Positions 39,533 through 49,096 are shown, numbered from the stretch's first letter. The stretch: DNA of 64,000 nucleotides from Rhodothermus bifroesti (GCF_017908595.1 NZ_JAGKTL010000002.1:558001-622000); one strand, 5' to 3'. The notes: a model not told the origin generated them from the sequence alone. A program made the numbers and translations.

Positions 39533-39559
39533 AGCGCGCGTTGCGTCCTCGCAGCAGCG

Positions 39560-40825
39560 TTATTCTTCTAGTTCTTCTTCTTCGTCTTCAAACTCGGCCC
39601 GAATGACAGCCATGACGTGTCGGGCTGTGGCTTCATCTAAGCCTGAACGGCGCATGAGCTCCTCTACCGAGAGATCGAGTACAGCCCGGGCTGTGTCGCA
39701 GCCAATTTCACGCAGACGAGCAATGGTAGATTCATCTAGCTCGTCTGCAAACTCTTCGATTTCAATATCTTCCTCATCAGGTAGAATTTCACGGTAAACA
39801 TCAAGCTCATAGCCAGTAAGGCGCGAGGCTAGCCGAATGTTGATTCCTCCACGCCCAATAGCCTGGCTTACCTCTTCAGCCCGCACGACTACTTTAGCCC
39901 GTGGTGGCCGAGCGTCGTTGTTGAGCACTACCGAAAGCGGTCGCGCCGGAGCAAGCGCCCGTTTGATGAGCTCATGAGGGTCATCAGACCACTCAATGAC
40001 GTCGATGTTTTCGTTTGAGAGCTCTCGCACAATGGCATGAATGCGGTTACCCCGTAAGCCAACGCAGGCGCCTACCGGGTCTACCCGTTCGTCGTGGCTA
40101 ACTACGGCCACCTTAGCCCGCTCGCCAGGCTCCCGTACGATCTTTTTGATCTCAACGATGCCTTCCTCAATTTCAGGCACCTCCAGCTCAAACAATCGCT
40201 CCAGGAAAACGGGATCCGCCCGGCTGATAATTATCTGTGGTGTACCCCCACTATCCCGACGCACCTCCTTTACTACCCCCCGCAGCGTTTCTCCCTTACG
40301 GTAACGGTCGCGCGGGATCTGTTCCTCACGAGGCAAAATCAGCTCAGTGCGGTTGTGCAACACCAGTACTTCCCGTCGGCGGATCTGGTAAACTTCGCCG
40401 ACCACAATTTCCCCAATCAGCTCGGTATACTCCCGAAAGATATTCTCTTTTTCTAAATCCCGAATGCGCTGACTGAAAGTCTGGCGGGCAGTCATAACGG
40501 CCCGGCGGCCGAACTCAGAGATGTCGAGCTCGCTAGCCACCTCATCGCCCACCTCAAAGTCAGGATCAATCTTTCGCGCCTCGCTGAGCTCAATTTGCGT
40601 AACCGGGTCCTCCAGCTCCCAGTCTGGCACTACAGTGCGAATGTGCAGAATTTGGATATCTCCGTGGTCGGGATTAAAAATGATCTCAAAGGCTTCGTCG
40701 GAACCATACCGTTTCCGGATCATGGTTCGGAAGACATCCTCGACGATTAGCTGGAGCGTATCCCGGTCAATGCCCTTCGAATGGGCAATCTCAGCAAAAG
40801 AAGAAACCAGCTCAGTGTTCTGCAT
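39560..40825 (-). CDS. nusA: transcription termination/antitermination protein NusA
   Basis: About 421 residues. An N-terminal RNA polymerase-binding domain is followed by S1 (IGEIVVGEVYQIRRREVLVLHN), then two KH domains (DPVGACVGLRGNRIHAIV; SQAIGRGGINIRLASRLTGYELDV). One helix-hairpin-helix-like repeat lies near the acidic C-terminus. I chose ATG 40825 (MQNTELVSSF), which has AGGGGAG just upstream. ATG 40840 is possible. It lies in the rimP-nusA-infB operon. Confidence 0.95.
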   Translation of the reverse strand: MQNTELVSSFAEIAHSKGIDRDTLQLIVEDVFRTMIRKRYGSDEAFEIIFNPDHGDIQILHIRTVVPDWELEDPVTQIELSEARKIDPDFEVGDEVASELDISEFGRRAVMTARQTFSQRIRDLEKENIFREYTELIGEIVVGEVYQIRRREVLVLHNRTELILPREEQIPRDRYRKGETLRGVVKEVRRDSGGTPQIIISRADPVFLERLFELEVPEIEEGIVEIKKIVREPGERAKVAVVSHDERVDPVGACVGLRGNRIHAIVRELSNENIDVIEWSDDPHELIKRALAPARPLSVVLNNDARPPRAKVVVRAEEVSQAIGRGGINIRLASRLTGYELDVYREILPDEEDIEIEEFADELDESTIARLREIGCDTARAVLDLSVEELMRRSGLDEATARHVMAVIRAEFEDEEEELEE

Positions 40826-40855
40826 AGTCTCCCCTAGCAACGTTAGGTGCCCGCG

Positions 40856-41338
40856 TTACCATGGTAGGCAGACACGGGCAGTTTGAATTTCTTCGTAGCG
40901 CAGCCGTCGGTGCGTCCCGTCGGGCAGCACAAGCTCTATGCTTTCTGTATTGGCTGCATGTAGGGTCCCCCGCAACCGCTGGGCTTGCCCCTCCTCCTGC
41001 GTTGGAGCCAGCTGCACCTCTAACTGACGCCCAACATGCTTAGGATACTGCCTAGGCAACACCAGCGGTCGCTCAACCCCTGGCGACGATACGTTGAGCA
41101 AGTAGCGCCCTGGAATGAGGTCGTCACTATCGAGTACAAACGCTATTTCTCGGCTCAGCTGCTCCAGGTCACGCACCGAAGGTCCTCGGTCGCCGTCAAT
41201 AAAAATCTCGACAACGTGTGCGCCGCTTCGACCGCGCACAACGACGTCGATGAGAAAGAACGAAGTTCCCTCAAGCAACGCTTCAACGCGAGCGCGGATC
41301 TGCGCGACCAGCGCCGCGGCACGTACCTCTGAAGGCAT
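40856..41338 (-). CDS. rimP: ribosome maturation factor RimP
   Basis: 160 residues of the usual two-domain form. Recognisable parts: FFLIDVVVRGRSGAHVVEIFIDGDRG, DLEQLSREIAFVLDSDDLIPGRYLLNVSSPGVERPL, then the C-terminal SH3-like domain (RLRGTLHAANTESIELVLPDGT). It is needed for 30S assembly. It is the first gene of the operon, and two hairpins followed by T-runs lie within 95 bases upstream of the ATG. Confidence 0.94.
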   Translation of the reverse strand: MPSEVRAAALVAQIRARVEALLEGTSFFLIDVVVRGRSGAHVVEIFIDGDRGPSVRDLEQLSREIAFVLDSDDLIPGRYLLNVSSPGVERPLVLPRQYPKHVGRQLEVQLAPTQEEGQAQRLRGTLHAANTESIELVLPDGTHRRLRYEEIQTARVCLPW

Positions 41339-41357
41339 AATCCCTATTTGTAAAAAA

Positions 41358-41382
41358 CGCCCGTACCACGGACGGCCGGGCG
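41358..41382 (-). terminator. terminator or attenuator just before rimP
   Basis: On the - strand CGCCCG...CGGGCG is followed by six T, and the T-run ends 13 bases before the rimP start. It can end the nadB transcript or act as an attenuator in the rimP-nusA leader. Its loop carries CCGTGG on the - strand, complementary to CCACGG further upstream (bases 41452-41457). Confidence 0.65.
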
Positions 41383-41410
41383 CATTTTCCCCAACGGGTG
41401 GGAACGAAAA

Positions 41411-41430
41411 AAGGGCGGCTTTGGCCCCCC
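41411..41430 (-). terminator. second terminator-like hairpin before rimP
   Basis: On the - strand GGGGGGCC, a three-A loop and GCCGCCC form a stem with one mismatch, followed by TTTTTT. It lies 28 bases upstream of the hairpin at 41358-41382, giving two tandem terminators between nadB and rimP. Confidence 0.55.
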
Positions 41431-41526
41431 TTTTCCTCTACCGACTCCGTACCGTGGAGGCAACACAACCCACCCGCTCGTCACCTGCAGCGGTATAACG
41501 ATGGCTTTTTAGGTCGGTTCCGGTCT

Positions 41527-43119
41527 TTAGACCAGCGTTGGGCGACGTTCGCTTTCAACAGGCTCCGGGTAGTCAAGCATGTAATGCAGGCCGCGACTTT
41601 CCCGACGCATCTGTGCACTACGAATAATGAGATAGGCCACCATGATCATGTTACGCAGTTCACACAACCCAGGTGACAATCGCGCCCGACGGTAGAAGTC
41701 TTCGGTTTCTTCATAGAGCAGCCGCGTGCGGCGAAAGGCCCGCTCTAGGCGGAGCTGCGAACGCACAATGCCTACGTAATCCCACATGACGCGCTGGAGC
41801 TCTTCGCGGTTGTGCGAAACCAGCACCCACTCTTGGGGGCGCTCCGTGCCCCGGTCGTCCCAGTCGGGCACTTCAACGCGCCAACGTTGCGTCTGAACGT
41901 AAGCCATGGCATCTTCAGCGGCCCGTCGCGCAAAGACCAACGCCTCCAGCAGCGAGTTACTGGCCAAGCGATTCGCTCCATGCAGTCCAGTACAGGCCAC
42001 TTCGCCGGCAGCATAAAGCCCCTGGATGGTGGTGCGGCCGTGCAAGTCGGTCAGCACCCCTCCACACTGGTAATGCGCTGCAGGGACGACAGGAATAGGC
42101 TGCTGCGTCATGTCGATCCCGTAGCCCAGCAGCGTCTGATAGATGTTAGGGAAACGCTGCTTAACCTGTTCAGCTGGTAAGTGAGAAATGTCCAGCCATA
42201 CGTAGGGTTCACCTCGACGCTTGAGCTGATCGTCAATAGCCCGCGCTACAATGTCGCGCGGTGCAAGCTCAGCGCGAGGGTCATACTGGGGCATAAAGCG
42301 CTCACCCGCTAGATTGTACAGCCGAGCTCCTTCACCCCGCACCGCCTCGCTAATTAAAAACGAACGCCCTTCTGGATGAAAAAGCGTTGTCGGGTGAAAC
42401 TGAATGAACTCCATATTCGCAATGCGTGCCTTGGCCCGATAGGCCATAGCTACACCATCACCCGTAGCAATTGGCGGATTGGTGGTGTGCAAGTAAACCT
42501 GCCCAGAGCCACCGGTAGCTAGGAGCGTAGCTTTTGCTAGAAAGGTATGGACCACGCCCGCCTGTTCGTCGAGCACGTAAGCCCCAAAACAGTGGATATC
42601 GGGCCGGAGGCGCGATACATACTGCCCCAGGTGATGCTCGGTAATTAGATCAACAGCATAGTGGTATTCGAAGATATGAATGTTCGGATGGGCCCGAACG
42701 CGTGCCAGGAGCGCCCGTTCAATCTCGCGACCCGTAGCATCCGCTGCATGCACAATGCGGTTGCGTGAATGTCCTCCTTCACGACCAAGATGTAGCCTAC
42801 CATTTTCTTGGGTGAACTGGACACCTAATGCCATTAGCTCCCGCACCCGATCCGGCCCCTCCCGCACCACCACTTCGACGACCTCCCGGTCGCACAAGCC
42901 AGCACCTGCCTCGAGCGTATCCTGCACATGCTGCGCAAACGAATCCGTCTCATCAATTACAGCGGCAATACCGCCCTGCGCATAGTTTGTGTTTGACTCC
43001 ACACTGGCCTTTTTGGTCACAATCGCTACAGTACCATGATCGGCCACGTGCAGCGCAAACGTTAACCCCGCAATGCCGCTTCCCAGAACCAGAAAATCAA
43101 ACTGATAACGCTCGGGCAT
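41527..43119 (-). CDS. nadB: L-aspartate oxidase
   Basis: A 530-residue flavoenzyme that oxidises aspartate to iminoaspartate, the first step of NAD synthesis, working with NadA. FAD-binding [12 protein letters not shown] is at residues 13-24. [34 protein letters not shown] and [26 protein letters not shown] match the succinate dehydrogenase/NadB family, and the last two favour NadB. nadA and nadC are not nearby. It starts 3 bases after the prfB stop. Confidence 0.95.
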   Translation of the reverse strand: MPERYQFDFLVLGSGIAGLTFALHVADHGTVAIVTKKASVESNTNYAQGGIAAVIDETDSFAQHVQDTLEAGAGLCDREVVEVVVREGPDRVRELMALGVQFTQENGRLHLGREGGHSRNRIVHAADATGREIERALLARVRAHPNIHIFEYHYAVDLITEHHLGQYVSRLRPDIHCFGAYVLDEQAGVVHTFLAKATLLATGGSGQVYLHTTNPPIATGDGVAMAYRAKARIANMEFIQFHPTTLFHPEGRSFLISEAVRGEGARLYNLAGERFMPQYDPRAELAPRDIVARAIDDQLKRRGEPYVWLDISHLPAEQVKQRFPNIYQTLLGYGIDMTQQPIPVVPAAHYQCGGVLTDLHGRTTIQGLYAAGEVACTGLHGANRLASNSLLEALVFARRAAEDAMAYVQTQRWRVEVPDWDDRGTERPQEWVLVSHNREELQRVMWDYVGIVRSQLRLERAFRRTRLLYEETEDFYRRARLSPGLCELRNMIMVAYLIIRSAQMRRESRGLHYMLDYPEPVESERRPTLV

Positions 43120-43122
43120 GGC

Positions 43123-44239
43123 TTACGCAGTGGTTTTTGCCTGAGATAGCAGATAAGCCCGAATAAAGGGTTCCAAATAACCATCCATTACTGCCTGCAC
43201 ATCCGTAAGCTTAGTTTCTGTGCGATGGTCGTTAACCATGGTATAGGGCTGAAAAACGTAGGATCGGATCTGGCTACCCCACTCGATTTTTTTCTTTTGG
43301 GCCTCCAGCTTGTTTTTTTCTGCCTCTTGGATTTCCCGTTCCAACTGGTAGATTCGGCTTTTGAGCAAGGTAAGGGCCCGTTGCCGGTTTTGCAGCTGGC
43401 TGCGCTCCTCGGTGCATTCAGCAACCACTTTGACTTCTTCCCCATTAGAAAGCTTACCCTGCCAAATAAGCCGCACACCGGTTTCTACCTTGTTGACATT
43501 TTGCCCACCTTTTCCCCCGCTACGAAACGTCTGGATCTCGAGCTGCTCTGGACGAATGTCGATCTCGATTGTGTCGTCAACCTCAGGATAAACAAACACA
43601 CTGGCAAACGAAGTATGCCGGCGACCACTGGCATCAAAAGGCGAAATACGCACTAAGCGATGCACTCCTGATTCGCCTTTCAGATAGCCATAAGCGTAAG
43701 GCCCCGCAATGCGGAGCGAGGCGCTCTTAATACCAGCGACCTCTCCTGCCTGATATTCTAAGAGTTCTACTTCATAGCCCTGCTGCTCACCCCAACGCGT
43801 GTACATGCGCAGCAACATCTCAGCCCAGTCCTGACTCTCAGTACCACCAGCCCCTGGATGAATCGTTAAAATGGCATTGCGGTGATCATCAGGACCGGTA
43901 AGCAAGCTGCGTAATTCAAGTTCTTCAAGCTGCTTTTCGAGGCGCTCTGTTTCTGCTTGCAGCTCCGCTTGCAGGTCCTCTTCGCCAGTTTCTGTGATCA
44001 ACTCCCAGAGGGCTTTTAAGTCCTCAAGCTGGCGATACAACCGTTCCCAGGCCGAAACCCAGGTCTCCTCGGCAACCAGTTGCTTTTCGACGGCTTTGGC
44101 ACGCTCGGGATTTTCCCAAAACGTAGGTGCCAAACGCTCGGCGTTTAATGCTTCAATACGCTGCTTACGCCCAGCGATGTCAAAGAAACCTCCCGAGCGC
44201 TGCTATGCGCTCTGCGAGATTTTGCAATCGTTCTTGCAT
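43123..44239 (-). CDS. prfB: peptide chain release factor 2, with +1 programmed frameshift
   Basis: RF2 recognises UAA and UGA. The first 19 codons run from ATG 44239 to CTT 44183-44185. An in-frame TGA (44180-44182) follows, and reading resumes in the +1 frame at GAC (44181-44179), giving about 371 residues in all. The classic signal is present: a Shine-Dalgarno-like GGGAGG (44189-44194), 3 bases, then CTTTGAC. The protein has the tripeptide anticodon SPF (RISPFDASG) and GGQ (SGGKGGQNVN). Low RF2 would increase frameshifting, so the gene controls its own level. The start overlaps a CCGTTATTGCAA repeat. Confidence 0.95.
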
Positions 44240-44250
44240 TGCAATAACGG
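44239..44250 (-). repeat. polar 12-mer CCGTTATTGCAA, copy 6 (right of dif)
   Basis: An exact copy on the - strand that overlaps the first base of the prfB start codon and points toward the dif-like site. Confidence 0.75.
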
Positions 44251-44290
44251 TTTTACTCCTTAGCGGATGCTGGCAACGAACATACCGACT

Positions 44291-45514
44291 TTAGGTTTCC
44301 ACGCCACGCGCTGCCCGAACCCGCTCCACAAACCGCCCAATCCGTCGTACCGCCTCCTGTAGCTTCTCCATTGAAGTCGCATACGAACAACGCACGTACC
44401 CTGCCCCACTCGGTCCAAACGCATCCCCCGGCACCACCGCCACATGCTCCTCCCGAAGCAACCGCTGGGCAAACTCTTCTGAAGTTAATCCGGTCGACCG
44501 CACGTCAGGAAAACAATAAAAAGCCCCTTCTGGCTCAAACGTTGGCAACCCCACGGCCCGCAAACCGTCTACAATCACCCGTCGCCGCGCATCATAAGCC
44601 TGGCGCATACGCTCTACATCGTCCTGCGCCTGACGAAGGGCTGCCAACGCCGCTACCTGCCCCATCGTTGGGGCACTCATCACAATGTACTGGTGCAGCT
44701 TATAGAGGGCCTTCAAGATAGGCTCCGGCGCACAAGCATAGCCAATACGCCAGCCTGTCATGGCATAATCCTTGGAAAACCCCCCCAGCAACACTGTCCG
44801 CTCCCAAAGCCCTGGAATTGAAGGCACACACACATGTCCCTCTTCATAAGCCCGACCGTAAATGAGCCGATCATAGATCTCATCAGAAATCACCAGCAGA
44901 TCATGCTTGATCACCAGCTCTCCAATTTCCTCCAAGGTATGCCGCCGCAAAACTGCACCCGTGGGGTTGTTTGGATACCCAATCATCAACACCTTCGTGC
45001 GTGAGGTAAGGTAAGGCTCCAGATCTGCTGCCGTCACCTGAAAGTCGTTTTCAACCGAAGTGGGCACATACACCACGCGCCCCCCAGCAAACGTGGCCGC
45101 TGGAGCATAGGATACAAAGCATGGCTCCGGGATCAACACCTCATCGCCGGGATCCACAAGCGCCAGCATGGCCAGTTGCAACGCCTCGCTTACACCAACA
45201 GTAATGAGCACCTCTCGCGCCGGATCATAGTGCACGCCATAGCGCCGAGCCAGCTCTTCCGCCACCGCCTCACGGAGCTCGATAAGCCCAGCATTGGCCG
45301 TGTATCCCGTCTTTCCCGCCCTAAGCGAGGCTATAGCCGCTTCAATCGCTACCGGCGGCGACACAAAATCGGGCTCACCAATCCCTAAGGAAATCACATC
45401 ATCCATCGTGGCGGCAATCTCAAAAAAGCGCCGAATTCCACTAGGCGCCACCTGGCGCACCCGCGCTGCAAGCCGCGCTTCCAACCCAGACAGTGTTGCC
45501 AAACGTTCTTGCAT
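44291..45514 (-). CDS. class I/II pyridoxal-phosphate aminotransferase
   Basis: About 407 residues. A fold-type I aminotransferase with GIGEPDF near the N-terminus, GYPNNPTGAV, SDEIYDRL and the PLP lysine in LLGGFSKDYAMTGWRIGY. This subfamily (PatA/AspC-like, Igamma) includes aspartate and aromatic aminotransferases; the substrate cannot be chosen. ATG 45514 follows GGAAAGA by 13 bases. A TTG at 45547 is an alternative. It is divergent from the aldehyde dehydrogenase gene. Confidence 0.91.
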   Translation of the reverse strand: MQERLATLSGLEARLAARVRQVAPSGIRRFFEIAATMDDVISLGIGEPDFVSPPVAIEAAIASLRAGKTGYTANAGLIELREAVAEELARRYGVHYDPAREVLITVGVSEALQLAMLALVDPGDEVLIPEPCFVSYAPAATFAGGRVVYVPTSVENDFQVTAADLEPYLTSRTKVLMIGYPNNPTGAVLRRHTLEEIGELVIKHDLLVISDEIYDRLIYGRAYEEGHVCVPSIPGLWERTVLLGGFSKDYAMTGWRIGYACAPEPILKALYKLHQYIVMSAPTMGQVAALAALRQAQDDVERMRQAYDARRRVIVDGLRAVGLPTFEPEGAFYCFPDVRSTGLTSEEFAQRLLREEHVAVVPGDAFGPSGAGYVRCSYATSMEKLQEAVRRIGRFVERVRAARGVET

Positions 45515-45573
45515 GGTTACATCGTCTTTCCGTAGGATAAGCTTCAAATATACGGTCTTTTAAGCAGACTACC

Positions 45574-45593
45574 GCCAACCTTGAACGGTTGGC
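45574..45593. promoter_or_regulatory. inverted repeat between aminotransferase and aldehyde dehydrogenase
   Basis: GCCAACC (45574-45580) and GGTTGGC (45587-45593) flank TTGAAC. It lies in the divergent promoter region. It could bind a regulator or form a hairpin in either leader. No T-run suits a terminator. Confidence 0.35.
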
Positions 45594-45632
45594 AAGCAAG
45601 TGCACTTTGCGCTATTTTACGCATAGACAATC

Positions 45633-45646
45633 TGGAAACGCTTCCA
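45633..45646. promoter_or_regulatory. LacI-type (cre-like) operator ahead of aldehyde dehydrogenase
   Basis: TGGAAACGCTTCCA contains the LacI-family core GNAANCGNTTNC around a central CG, with fully complementary outer bases. It ends 20 bases before the aldehyde dehydrogenase ATG, where a bound repressor would block initiation. It shares this core with the site ahead of the lacI gene in this window. Confidence 0.5.
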
Positions 45647-45666
45647 AACAAACTGTAGGTTTCCTC

Positions 45667-47157
45667 ATGGCAACAATTTTTCACAACTACATCGGCGGGA
45701 CATGGCTTCCCTCAAGCTCCGGACGCACCTTCGAGGACCGAAATCCGGCACGCTGGTCGGAGCTAATCGGGCACTTTCCGCAGTCTTCAGCCGAAGATAT
45801 TAACCAAGCCGTTGAAGCTGCCCAAAAGGCACTGCCCGCCTGGCGCCGCCTACCCGCACCCCAACGCGGCGAAATTCTGCGCCGCGCCGGCGACCTATTG
45901 CGCGCCCGCAAAAATGAAATTGCCCGCGCTATGACCCGCGAAATGGGCAAACCCTTCTTCGAAACGCGCGGCGATGTGCAAGAAGCCATCGATACGGCCT
46001 ATTACGCTGCCAGCGAAACGCGCCGCCTGTTTGGCTATACCGTCCCTAGTGAGCTGCCCAATAAGTTCAATATGACCATCCGGCAGCCCGTTGGGGTGGT
46101 AGGCGTCATCACCGCTTGGAACTTTCCAGTGGCCGTGCCTAGCTGGAAAATCTTCCCTGCCCTAGCCTGTGGCAACACAGTGGTCTTCAAGCCCAGCGAA
46201 GATGCACCACACAGCGGAATGCTTTTGGTACAGGCCCTGCTCGATGCAGGCCTACCCCCAGGGGTCCTCAACCTGGTGCACGGCAATGCTGAAGCCGGTG
46301 CCGCGCTCGTAGAACATCCCGGCGTCAATGCCATTTCGTTTACCGGCTCAAGCGAGGTCGGTGCACGCATCGGCGGCATCTGCGGCCGACTCCACAAGCG
46401 CTGCTCCCTAGAAATGGGGGGCAAAAATCCCCTCATCGTACTCGAAGATGCCGATCTGGATCTGGTCCTTGAAGGCGTACTCTGGGGCGCTTTTGGCACA
46501 ACTGGCCAGCGCTGCACCGCTACCAGCCGCCTCATTTTGCACCAAGCCGTACACGACGAAGTTGTCGAACGCCTCTGCGCAGCAGCCCGCCAGCTACGCC
46601 TAGGCGACGGAAACCAGGAAGACACCAACATCGGACCATTAATTAATCCAGCTGCCCTAGAAAAAGTGCAGCGCTACGTCGAACTCGGCCTCAAAGAAGG
46701 CGCACGCCTTGTGCTGGGCGGCCAGCGGGCAACAGATCCAGGTCTAGAAGACGGCTTTTTCTTTAAGCCTACGATTTTTGTCGACGTCACGCCCGAAATG
46801 CGTATCGCACAGGAAGAAATCTTTGGTCCTGTGCTTTCAGTCCTAAAGGTTAGCTCCCTCGAAGAAGCCATCAAAGTGGCCAACAGCGTACGCTATGGCC
46901 TTTCTGCATCGATTTACACCCGTGACCTCACCAAAGCCTTCCAGGCTATCCAGGAGTTGGAATCTGGAATCGTATACGTCAACGCCCCTACCATTGGGGC
47001 TGAAGCCCATCTGCCGTTCGGGGGCGTCAAACAAACCGGAAATGGCCACCGCGAAGGCGGCTGGGAAGTGTTTGATTTCTATACCGAAACCAAAACCGTC
47101 TACATCGACTATAGTGGCCGCCTGCAACGCGCGCAAATCGACACCGCCCAAGACTAA
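45667..47157 (+). CDS. NAD(P)-dependent aldehyde dehydrogenase
   Basis: About 496 residues. The ALDH core is complete: GVITAWNFPVAVPSWK with the catalytic-site Asn, SFTGSSEVGARIG, LEMGGKNPLIVLEDAD with the general-base Glu, FGTTGQRCTATSRL with the nucleophile Cys, and EEIFGPVLSVLK. The end matches the alpha-aminoadipic-semialdehyde/ALDH7-like or related group (GVKQTGNGHREGG), but the substrate is uncertain. ATG 45667 gives the normal start; upstream residues are non-homologous. A LacI-type operator-like site overlaps its leader. Confidence 0.94.
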   Translation: MATIFHNYIGGTWLPSSSGRTFEDRNPARWSELIGHFPQSSAEDINQAVEAAQKALPAWRRLPAPQRGEILRRAGDLLRARKNEIARAMTREMGKPFFETRGDVQEAIDTAYYAASETRRLFGYTVPSELPNKFNMTIRQPVGVVGVITAWNFPVAVPSWKIFPALACGNTVVFKPSEDAPHSGMLLVQALLDAGLPPGVLNLVHGNAEAGAALVEHPGVNAISFTGSSEVGARIGGICGRLHKRCSLEMGGKNPLIVLEDADLDLVLEGVLWGAFGTTGQRCTATSRLILHQAVHDEVVERLCAAARQLRLGDGNQEDTNIGPLINPAALEKVQRYVELGLKEGARLVLGGQRATDPGLEDGFFFKPTIFVDVTPEMRIAQEEIFGPVLSVLKVSSLEEAIKVANSVRYGLSASIYTRDLTKAFQAIQELESGIVYVNAPTIGAEAHLPFGGVKQTGNGHREGGWEVFDFYTETKTVYIDYSGRLQRAQIDTAQD

Positions 47158-47239
47158 CCCACACGCCCGGATTTGAAGCCACGGGGGATTAAACTAAGCG
47201 GGGTTAACAACATACTGCTCGGCACCAGCCCCCAAACCC

Positions 47240-47959
47240 CTAACCGTTCCAATATTCCCAATAGCGCCGGTCAGGAACGCCATAGTAGCGGAAAGGTACC
47301 CGCCGGCGCCGCGGGCGGAATAACCCTATCAAAAATAGTCCGGCCACAAACCCACCAATATGCGCCCAGTAAGCAACCCCACCCCCTACCTGGGTAAAGG
47401 CTGCCGAGGTCAACCCTCCAACAAGCTGCAACGCAAACCACCAGGTGAGCACAAAAGCTGCGGGCAAAGCCACAATGGGGAAAAAAAGCAGCAACGGGAC
47501 AACCAGAAAGACCGTGGCTCGGGGAAACATCACGAGATAGGCCCCTAGCACACCTGAAATTGCACCACTGGCACCAATAGCCGGAACCGTGCTCTCCGGA
47601 TTCATCAGCACGTGCGCCACACCCCCTGCTAAACCACTAAGCATATAAAACAGCAAGAAGCGTCCCGAACCTATCGTCCCTTCGAGTGACTTGCCGTAGA
47701 CGTTCAAGTACAGCATATTGCCAATTAAATGCGCAAAGCCGCCGTGCAGAAACATAGACGTAAAGAGCGTCAAAAGCACCTCGGGTTGCGCGCGCCAGTT
47801 AAGCACCCAAGCCGGCACCGTCCCCCATCGGTAAAGAAAGGCCTCCAAGCGCGGCCCTTGAAGAAGCTCTACAAAGAAAAAAAAGACATTAAATCCAATG
47901 AGCGCATAGGTCACAAACGGATAGTGCCGCTCTGGAATGTTGTCGCCTATGGGAATCAT
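47240..47959 (-). CDS. rhomboid family intramembrane serine protease
   Basis: 239 residues with about six hydrophobic segments. The catalytic pair is visible: Ser in GASGAISGVLGAYLV and His in YWAHIGGFVAGLFL. HGGFAHLIGNMLYLNVYG is the conserved TM2 motif. It cleaves transmembrane substrates inside the inner membrane; the substrates are unknown. Its ATG overlaps the stop of the ClpP-like protease gene (ATGA), so the two proteases are probably made together. Confidence 0.93.
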   Translation of the reverse strand: MIPIGDNIPERHYPFVTYALIGFNVFFFFVELLQGPRLEAFLYRWGTVPAWVLNWRAQPEVLLTLFTSMFLHGGFAHLIGNMLYLNVYGKSLEGTIGSGRFLLFYMLSGLAGGVAHVLMNPESTVPAIGASGAISGVLGAYLVMFPRATVFLVVPLLLFFPIVALPAAFVLTWWFALQLVGGLTSAAFTQVGGGVAYWAHIGGFVAGLFLIGLFRPRRRRVPFRYYGVPDRRYWEYWNG

Positions 47960-48792
47960 GCTTGTCGTACTTGGCCAGCGGGACTATCGGAACGATACGG
48001 TAGGGGAACATATTCAACAGAAGGCCGCAGCCGCGTCGGTTGCGGATAGAGCGCCATGAGCGCGTAGATTTCAGGAGGCATATGGGTTGAAACGGGCAAT
48101 CCAAGAGCACGAACATCCTCCACCCGCAGCGGATGATCGTGCGTCCACACGCCACGCGTCAGTAAGTGCGCCACTCGGGCAGCCTCTGCAGCCGACATTT
48201 TTCGCTCAAGCAACCGCTGCACACTGTGGGTAACCTGCGCCAAGGCCTTCTCGGCAACGTCAGCCAACATCAACGTCTCATCGCTTACATTTCCAACCCC
48301 TTTGCGGCGTACAGCAGCCACAATTGAAGCCGCGGCATACTGACCAATCTGCGGATCAACCGGCCCCAGCACAGCAAACGGATCCATCACAATTTCATCG
48401 GCAGCTAAGGCCAACAACGTCCCCCCACTCATGGCATAATGGGGCACAAAAACGGTTACTTTGGCCGGATGTTGGGCCAATGCCCAAGCAATCTGCTCCG
48501 CTGCCAGCACTAGCCCACCCGGAGTATGGACAATCAAGTCAATAGGACGATCAGGAGCCGTAAGGCGAATCGCACGAAGCACTTCCTCAGCATCCTCAAT
48601 CGAAATAAAGCGATGAATTCCCACACCTAAAAACGATACCGTCTCCTGCCGATGGATTAGCGTAATGACCCGCGAGCCCCGCTTTTGCTCCAAACGACGC
48701 ATCACCTGCGCACGCCTTGCCTCTAGGATTTGCTGGCGCAAAGCAGGTGTTAGGCTTGCCAGAATAAGAAACAGGAAAAAAAGATCATTCAT
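47956..48792 (-). CDS. membrane-anchored ClpP/SDH-type serine protease
   Basis: About 278 residues from ATG 48792. One N-terminal transmembrane helix (LFFLFLILASL) is followed by a ClpP/crotonase-fold domain with IDLIVHTPGGLVLAAEQIA and the serine motif in YAMSGGTLLALAADEIVMDP. This matches the SDH_sah/serine dehydrogenase proteinase family, related to SppA and ClpP. It is probably a cytoplasm-facing protease or peptidase at the membrane. The longer frame to 48876 adds unlikely residues. It is coupled to the rhomboid gene. Confidence 0.88.
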   Translation of the reverse strand: MNDLFFLFLILASLTPALRQQILEARRAQVMRRLEQKRGSRVITLIHRQETVSFLGVGIHRFISIEDAEEVLRAIRLTAPDRPIDLIVHTPGGLVLAAEQIAWALAQHPAKVTVFVPHYAMSGGTLLALAADEIVMDPFAVLGPVDPQIGQYAAASIVAAVRRKGVGNVSDETLMLADVAEKALAQVTHSVQRLLERKMSAAEAARVAHLLTRGVWTHDHPLRVEDVRALGLPVSTHMPPEIYALMALYPQPTRLRPSVEYVPLPYRSDSPAGQVRQA

Positions 48793-49096
48793 AAGTTTAG
48801 CTACAACAAAAGGTTTTAAATGCCTGTTTCCCGCGTAAAGAAAACCGTACAGCAGCGCTTTCGACGCACTAGCCACACCAGCTGAGCAATGGGGCTATAT
48901 TAAACGAGCTTCATAAGCTTTGCAAGCCATAGACGCGCGCGTGATCCTACAAGCGCTGGTGGTGTGCGCCACCTTGCCTTGCGATGCGAAATAAACCGGC
49001 AAAGGATGCTTTCTGCTTCGGGGAGCACATTGTCGAGGGCGGAAACAACCCTGCACAATGCTCCGGAGCTTTATAAAGCAGACAGGGCTTGTTTGC
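48793..49096. other. 304-base intergenic stretch with an imperfect hairpin
   Basis: No gene is seen. GAGCACATTGT (49023-49033) and ACAATGCTC (49055-49063) form a stem with a two-base bulge, continued by AGGG/CCCT (49036-49039 and 49049-49052). It lies after the stop of the large - strand gene and may protect or end its mRNA, although no T-run follows. A small hairpin GGTGG/CCACC lies at 48958-48973. Confidence 0.4.

Noticed and set aside
48950-49090. possible small SRP (4.5S-like) RNA
   Set aside because: A hairpin is present, but the conserved SRP loop sequences such as GGUCAGG and GGAAGCAGC are not both found in the right places.
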